From positions 1 through 9,565 of the forward strand of contig DHBS01000008.1 in NCBI GenBank assembly GCA_002398825.1: a DNA stretch of 9,565 nt, written 5' to 3'. The DNA comes from Syntrophomonas sp. UBA4922 (GTDB lineage Bacteria; Bacillota; Syntrophomonadia; Syntrophomonadales; Syntrophomonadaceae). Both the position numbers and the translations under genes were made by a program. The notes under the pieces are model-generated. The model had not been told where the DNA came from and did no database searches. It worked only from the letters and a program-made list of their open reading frames with translations. Below, piece after piece: positions 7,061 through 9,565 of this stretch (positions are counted from its first letter, which is position 1; each line of letters begins with the position of its first letter).

Positions 7061-7420
7061 TTATGCAGCTTCATGGGCTCCGCTTTTCAACTCAGCGATG
7101 AAATCGGGGATGTCTTGGCCGTATTTGGTATGCAGCAGATGATGGGCCTTTTCGCTAACCGGCTTTACTTCGCCCGGCGAAAGAAAATCCTTGTAAATCT
7201 GGGCGATTTCCGGATTTTCATGCGACTTTCTGAGGGTCATCTTTTCATCCAAAGCATACATTCCGGCGGCTCTTTTTTCAATGTAGTCGGTGTTGGCAGC
7301 CAGAGCATCAAATCCCAATTTACTGAAAACACCGAGGAATACGGCGGCCACGGTCAGCATGCCCGCTCCCTTAAAAAACTGCCGTCTGGTCATGCCTTCA
7401 CTTTCGGTGAAAAACTTCAT
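7061..7420 (-). CDS. hydB: [FeFe] hydrogenase small subunit with Tat signal
   Basis: A 119-residue protein. Residues 10-42 form a twin-arginine signal: TRRQFFKGAG (Arg12-Arg13), then a hydrophobic stretch ending near LAAN. The rest matches the iron hydrogenase small subunit domain: YIEKRAAGMYALDEKMTLRK, the NPEIAQIYKDFL helix, and the closing SEKAHHLLHTKY, equivalent to the SHDLLHT end of the Desulfovibrio small subunit. In that family the small subunit wraps around the catalytic subunit and its Tat signal carries the folded dimer across the membrane. The catalytic partner upstream has no signal of its own, which fits. The gene starts 12 bases after it, with AGGAGGGAAAGGG overlapping that gene's TAG stop. 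Whether the signal is cleaved or stays as a membrane anchor cannot be seen. Confidence 0.93.
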   Translation of the reverse strand: MKFFTESEGMTRRQFFKGAGMLTVAAVFLGVFSKLGFDALAANTDYIEKRAAGMYALDEKMTLRKSHENPEIAQIYKDFLSPGEVKPVSEKAHHLLHTKYGQDIPDFIAELKSGAHEAA

Positions 7421-7432
7421 TCCCTTTCCCTC

Positions 7433-8596
7433 CTAAATCATTTCTCTTCGGATGGGCTGGCCACCGCCGTTGATACACCCTCCGGGACAGTTCATGACTT
7501 CTATAAAATGATATTTGCTGCGACCTGCCAGCACATCCTCAATCAGCTTGCCAACATATTTGGTTCCGGTTACGATAGCTACATTGACAGGCAGGGTTTT
7601 GCCCAGAGACTTGACGGGTATCTCCACCGTCGCCTCTCTGACCGACTGTAGGCCTCTAACCGCCTTGAATTCAACATTATCCAGTGACTGGCCGCTCAAT
7701 AATTCATAGGCGGTTCTTAAAGCCGCCTCCATGACACCGCCGGTTACTCCAAATATGGTGGCCGCGCCGGTTGAAGAACCGATCAGGCTATCCGCTGCTT
7801 CCTCGGGAAGATTCAGGAATTCTATGCCGGCATCTTTGATCAGCTGGGCCAGTTCTCTGGTGGTAATGACCACATCGACATCTTTATATCCGCTGGCGAT
7901 AAACTCGGGACGATCACATTCATACTTCTTGGCGGTGCATGGCATTACCGAGACAACATACATATTCACGGGATCAACATTCAGTCTTTCAGCAGCGTAA
8001 GTCTTGGCCACCGCTCCGAACATCTGCTGGGGAGATTTGGCCGACGACAAATGGGGCAGTACAAGCGGATACTGATCTTCAGCATATTTGATCCAGGCCG
8101 GACAGCAGGAAGTGAACTGGGGCAGCGGCCCGCTATGTTCGTTGCCGGCCACCCCCAGGGCGTTGAACACCCGGTTTATTAATTCGGTTCCTTCCTCCAT
8201 GATGGTAAGGTCGGCGGCAAACTCGGTGTCATATACCTGATTGAAACCGAGTCTGCGCAAAGCGGCATGCATTTTGCCTTTCACATTGGCGCCGGGTTCC
8301 AGGCTGAACTCCTCGCCCAGGGCTACTCTAACCGCGGGCGCTTCCTGAACCACCACATACTTCTGGGGATTGGCGAGAGCCTTCTTCACCTCATCAACCC
8401 GGCTGACATCCTCGATCTTGCCAAAAGGGCAGCTGATCAAGCATTGTCCGCAGTTGATGCAAAGATTATGATTGATTTTGTGTTTCTGTCCCAGCAGTCC
8501 GCTGATGGCGCCGGTGGGACATATGGACGTGCAATGGTCACAGGCTTTACAATCGCCGGTTACATTAATGATGCCTTGGATTACTGCTGTACTCAT
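7433..8596 (-). CDS. hydA: [FeFe] hydrogenase large (catalytic) subunit
   Basis: A 387-residue enzyme that interconverts H2 with protons and electrons at the H-cluster. The N-terminus holds two [4Fe-4S] ferredoxin clusters (Cys16-19-22-26 and Cys46-49-52-56). The H-cluster motifs follow: TSCCPAW (162-168, proton-relay Cys164 and ligand Cys165), the SAKSPQQMFG stretch, MPCTAKKYE (218-226, Cys220), and E-x-M-x-C-PGGC-x-x-GGGQP near the end (Cys370, Cys374). All cluster cysteines are present, so it should be active. There is no NuoG-like extension; the length and split small subunit match the dimeric Desulfovibrio-type exported enzyme. ATG 8596 follows AGGAGGTA (8601-8608). It is the first gene of a hydA-hydB-cytochrome b operon. 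HydE, HydF and HydG maturases are not in the window and must be elsewhere. Direction in the cell (H2 uptake, or H2 production from menaquinol by reverse electron transport) cannot be told from sequence. Confidence 0.96.
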   Translation of the reverse strand: MSTAVIQGIINVTGDCKACDHCTSICPTGAISGLLGQKHKINHNLCINCGQCLISCPFGKIEDVSRVDEVKKALANPQKYVVVQEAPAVRVALGEEFSLEPGANVKGKMHAALRRLGFNQVYDTEFAADLTIMEEGTELINRVFNALGVAGNEHSGPLPQFTSCCPAWIKYAEDQYPLVLPHLSSAKSPQQMFGAVAKTYAAERLNVDPVNMYVVSVMPCTAKKYECDRPEFIASGYKDVDVVITTRELAQLIKDAGIEFLNLPEEAADSLIGSSTGAATIFGVTGGVMEAALRTAYELLSGQSLDNVEFKAVRGLQSVREATVEIPVKSLGKTLPVNVAIVTGTKYVGKLIEDVLAGRSKYHFIEVMNCPGGCINGGGQPIRREMI

Positions 8597-8637
8597 ATCC
8601 TACCTCCTTTTGATGAAGTACTGTAACCTGGGTTTAA

Positions 8638-8646
8638 ATCATAACA
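8638..8646 (-). promoter_or_regulatory. Extended -10 promoter candidate of the hydrogenase operon
   Basis: On the minus strand TGT-TATGAT forms an extended -10 element. It predicts a start near 8631 and a leader of about 35 nt before ATG 8596, with AGGAGG in it. No -35 is recognisable upstream. The element is directly preceded by AAGGAGG, so the same bases also look like a ribosome binding site with a two-codon ORF (ATG-ATT-TAA, 8642-8634). Confidence 0.4.
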
Positions 8647-8756
8647 CCTCCTTCATATCGGGCTGGACGGTTCATCTTGTTTCTCAACCTCCCTTTTATC
8701 AACATGCATCAAACCAATATGCAGATAAGCCCCATCAGGAGCGTTGTTGGAGATAG

Positions 8757-8782
8757 ACCCGTCAAACCATGCTTTGACGGGT
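8757..8782. repeat. Perfect 10-bp inverted repeat in the hydrogenase upstream region
   Basis: ACCCGTCAAA (8757-8766) and TTTGACGGGT (8773-8782) are exact reverse complements with a 6-base spacer CCATGC. Neither strand has a following T-run, so a plain terminator is unlikely. It lies 161 bases upstream of the hydrogenase start. It could be a repressor/activator site or a hairpin in a longer leader RNA. Confidence 0.6.
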
Positions 8783-8807
8783 TAAACAGATTTGGGGGAA
8801 ATAGAAT

Positions 8808-8857
8808 AAAAAAAACCATGAAAGCGCTGCCCCTTAGGGGTAAACCTTCATGGTTTT
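8808..8857 (-). terminator. Terminator-like hairpin upstream of the hydrogenase operon
   Basis: On the minus strand AAAACCATGAA (8857-8847) pairs with TTCATGGTTTT (8822-8812). An inner CCCC/GGGG hairpin sits in the loop, and the right arm runs into eight consecutive T residues (8815-8808). This is a strong intrinsic-terminator shape for a minus-strand transcript coming from beyond 8860. On the plus strand only four T residues follow the stem. Confidence 0.65.
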
Positions 8858-8872
8858 GTTCACCTAAAAAAT

Positions 8873-8938
8873 AGAATTAACTAATGAAAATAGATATTCT
8901 TCTGAATGCCGGATGTATCATTTGATATCATTAATTCT
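8873..8938. repeat. 8-bp inverted repeat flanking an AT-rich segment
   Basis: AGAATTAA (8873-8880) and TTAATTCT (8931-8938) are exact reverse complements 50 bases apart, with AATGA/TCATT (8883-8887, 8918-8922) adding to the pairing. No coding sequence or known motif is seen within. It may be a regulatory or structural element, or chance in AT-rich DNA. Confidence 0.35.
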
Positions 8939-8950
8939 CAGGGCCGGGGT

Positions 8951-8976
8951 CTGAAACCGGTCATAGACTGTTTCAG
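8951..8976. repeat. 7-bp inverted repeat
   Basis: CTGAAAC (8951-8957) and GTTTCAG (8970-8976) are exact reverse complements with a 12-base spacer. It lies just past the terminator of the small minus-strand transcript unit. Function unknown. Confidence 0.35.
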
Positions 8977-8981
8977 AATTC

Positions 8982-9012
8982 AAAAAGCCAGACCTTGCAA
9001 AAAGGGCTGGCT
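8982..9012 (-). terminator. Intrinsic terminator of the small minus-strand transcript
   Basis: On the minus strand AGCCAG-C-CCTT (9012-9002) pairs with AAGG-T-CTGGCT (8996-8986), with one mismatch and a 5-base loop TTTGC, followed by T residues to 8982. It lies 16 bases after the stop of the 43-codon ORF and directly abuts the preceding helix of the structured RNA. Confidence 0.75.
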
Positions 9013-9027
9013 AAAAGGCAAATCCAA

Positions 9028-9159
9028 CTAAAGCCTTCCTACCGGACTCCTTTCCACAATGGGAGGCCCAACCGTTTCCCGTTGAACCCTGTCGGTCTCA
9101 ATACCATATCTATTCAGGCAATGAGACTCGGAGAGTGAAGACTGAAAATTATTATTCAT
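9028..9159 (-). CDS. Candidate 43-residue small protein (uncertain)
   Basis: An ATG ORF of 43 codons with stop TAG. It encodes a hydrophilic peptide starting MNNNFQSSLSESH and ending VERSPVGRL, with no signal peptide, membrane segment or metal-binding pattern. Its ATG overlaps the stop of a five-codon ORF (ATG 9176 to TAA 9159, encoding MITNK) as TAATG. That tiny ORF is preceded by AGGAGGTG (9185-9178), but at very short spacing. The intrinsic terminator follows 16 bases after the stop, as for a monocistronic mRNA. Against it: the predicted transcript start leaves almost no leader, 43 open codons can occur by chance, and the same bases fold into several helices. I do not recognise the protein. 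Confidence 0.25.
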   Translation of the reverse strand: MNNNFQSSLSESHCLNRYGIETDRVQRETVGPPIVERSPVGRL

Positions 9160-9171
9160 TACTTATTCGTA

Positions 9172-9200
9172 ATCATACACCTCCTGGAGATCTCATGCAA
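9172..9200 (-). promoter_or_regulatory. SigA-type promoter of the small minus-strand transcript
   Basis: On the minus strand TTGCAT (9200-9195) and TATGAT (9177-9172) are separated by exactly 17 bases, a good match to the vegetative consensus. The predicted start is near 9166. AGGAGGTG lies in the spacer, and the -10 region reads AGGAGGTGTATGATT, nearly the same as AGGAGGTGTTATGATT before the hydrogenase genes. Confidence 0.5.
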
Positions 9201-9322
9201 TAGTCAACCGGGGCATCATCCCCAACCTGACCGATCATCATGGGGAGACGCGGCAGATCATCTTGGAAAAAACAAACAGGCCGCCCCGGCTGTCAGGACG
9301 GTATTCTGCCAAAGCAAGCCCG

Positions 9323-9352
9323 TGCTATAATGGGGAGAACACCATGCGGTGT
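9323..9352 (+). promoter_or_regulatory. Extended -10 promoter and small palindrome of the ferredoxin-domain gene
   Basis: TGC-TATAAT at 9323-9331 is an exact extended -10 element, with no clear -35. The predicted start is near 9338. ACACC (9339-9343) and GGTGT (9348-9352) form a short inverted repeat directly at the start site, a possible operator or 5' hairpin. The gene starts at 9381. Confidence 0.5.
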
Positions 9353-9380
9353 CAAGATACATAGATAAGGGGAGAGTTCA

Positions 9381-9565
9381 TTGAGCTTTTTAACCGTCGA
9401 TCAGACCAAATGCAAACGCGACCGTATTTGCGCCGCCGAATGTCCGGCCAGACTTATTGTATTCAGAGAACTGGACGCCTTCCCGAGATCAGTAAAAAGA
9501 GCCGAACAGTTTTGCCTGCGCTGCGGCCATTGTGTGGCGGTTTGTCCGCACCAGGCCATATCTGT
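9381..9565 (+). CDS. Ferredoxin-domain protein, probably ferredoxin-nitroreductase fusion (5' part only)
   Basis: The frame starts at TTG 9381, preceded by AAGGGGAGAG (9368-9377), and is open to the window edge. The visible 61 residues hold two [4Fe-4S]-type cysteine clusters. The first is spread as C-K-R-D-R-I-C-A-A-E-C-P, and the second is compact: C-L-R-C-G-H-C-V-A-V-C-P. The opening MSFLTVDQTKCKRD and the CLRCGHCVAVCPH stretch are what I expect at the N-terminus of proteins that fuse a ferredoxin domain to an FMN nitroreductase, common in anaerobic Firmicutes. Such proteins are thought to take electrons from ferredoxin for reductions whose substrates are mostly unknown. The nitroreductase part would lie beyond 9565, so a plain ferredoxin-like protein cannot be excluded. 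It is divergent from the hydrogenase operon. Confidence 0.75.
   Translation, partial: MSFLTVDQTKCKRDRICAAECPARLIVFRELDAFPRSVKRAEQFCLRCGHCVAVCPHQAIS

Larger units (their letters stand above)
8982..9166 (-). ncRNA. Candidate structured small RNA (about 180 nt), family unknown
   Basis: The unit runs from a promoter-like pair (9172-9200) to an intrinsic terminator (8982-9012). Three helices form in the minus-strand RNA: GTCTCATTGCC (9127-9117) with GGTATTGAGAC (9105-9095), GGTTCAAC (9088-9081) with GTTGGGCC (9072-9065), and GGAAGGC (9039-9033) with GCCTTTT (9019-9013). A fourth, CTCC/GGAG, is possible between 9065 and 9047. Each of the first three contains one or two G-U pairs that would be A-C mismatches in the plus-strand RNA, which argues that the minus strand is the functional one. 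I do not recognise the family. It does not match the cores of the T-box, SAM, TPP, FMN, cobalamin, glycine or lysine riboswitches, nor 6S, tmRNA or RNase P RNA. A small mRNA (see the ORF inside it) or a group II intron remnant are alternatives. Confidence 0.45.
8597..9380. other. 784-base intergenic region between the divergent hydrogenase operon and ferredoxin-domain gene
   Basis: No ordinary protein gene is visible here. From right to left it holds the plus-strand promoter (9323-9352), the minus-strand promoter (9172-9200), the structured small transcript (8982-9166), two inverted repeats (8951-8976, 8873-8938), a second terminator-like hairpin (8808-8857), a perfect palindrome (8757-8782) and the hydrogenase promoter candidate (8638-8646). 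The segment 9201-9322 has open stretches on the plus strand but no start with a ribosome binding site; I see nothing certain there. Minus-strand bases 8784-8655 are open in one frame for about 43 codons, also without a credible start. Confidence 0.6.

Noticed and set aside
8655..8784. Minus-strand open frame of about 43 codons just upstream of the hydrogenase
   Set aside because: It has no start codon with a ribosome binding site and the only internal ATG leaves 18 codons. It is probably leader or spacer sequence.
8267..8874. Plus-strand ORFs of 65-119 codons opposite and upstream of the hydrogenase gene
   Set aside because: They are antisense shadows of the hydrogenase coding strand or intergenic frames without ribosome binding sites. 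The hydrogenase frame on the minus strand is certain.
9028..9100. Resemblance of GACAGGG and TCCGGTAGGAAGG in the small minus-strand RNA to c-di-GMP (GEMM) riboswitch or SRP RNA segments
   Set aside because: Only short pieces agree. The GEMM GAAA tetraloop helix and receptor and the SRP GGAA-loop helix with its symmetric core are absent, so a claim would rest on a few bases.
9201..9322. Plus-strand open stretches before the ferredoxin-domain gene
   Set aside because: Frames are short, lack starts with ribosome binding sites and run into the promoter. No recognisable domain.
1..9565. Search for CRISPR arrays, tRNA/rRNA genes, transposases and attachment sites
   Set aside because: No regularly spaced direct repeats, tRNA-like cloverleaf, rRNA segments or transposase motifs were seen by eye.

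Overview
The window looks like chromosomal DNA of an anaerobic, S-layer-bearing member of the Firmicutes (Clostridia; a Pelotomaculum- or Desulfotomaculum-like syntroph or sulfate reducer is my guess). The reasons are near-consensus AGGAGG ribosome binding sites, an S-layer-homology protein, a Tat-exported [FeFe] hydrogenase with a quinone-reactive cytochrome b, and a ferredoxin-type protein at the right edge. No rRNA, tRNA, CRISPR array or complete insertion sequence is visible.

Left region (1-2700) is accessory. It begins with the AT-rich tail of an upstream reading frame, possibly the toxic tip of an Rhs/polymorphic toxin, followed two bases later by a 120-codon gene that resembles a small immunity-type protein. 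After a degenerate spacer comes a secreted protein made of one YD (Rhs) repeat and several Ig/fibronectin-like domains, then a hairpin, then a decayed Rhs-core fragment. A compact Phd/YefM-ParE toxin-antitoxin pair with its own promoter and a probable operator palindrome closes the region, ending in an intrinsic terminator.

Middle region (2700-6361) holds two plus-strand genes that overlap at a TAATG junction: a large exported YcdB/YcdC-repeat protein with three C-terminal SLH repeats, and a YkvI-family multi-span membrane protein. A strong hairpin with A and T tails terminates them and also the convergent minus-strand operon.

Right region (6386-8596, minus strand) is a tight three-gene operon: [FeFe] hydrogenase catalytic subunit, Tat-signal-bearing small subunit, and a formate-dehydrogenase-type di-heme cytochrome b. 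Together they would form an exported, membrane-attached hydrogenase exchanging electrons with the quinone pool. Hydrogenase maturation genes are not in the window.

Between this operon and the 5' end of a plus-strand ferredoxin-domain gene (9381 onward) lies about 780 bases without an ordinary gene. On the minus strand it contains a promoter-like pair, a compact structured unit of about 180 nt whose helices use G-U pairs that exist only in the minus-strand transcript, a 43-codon ORF inside that unit, an intrinsic terminator, a second terminator-like hairpin, a perfect 10-bp palindrome, and an extended -10 element in front of the hydrogenase. This is the least explained and most interesting part of the window.
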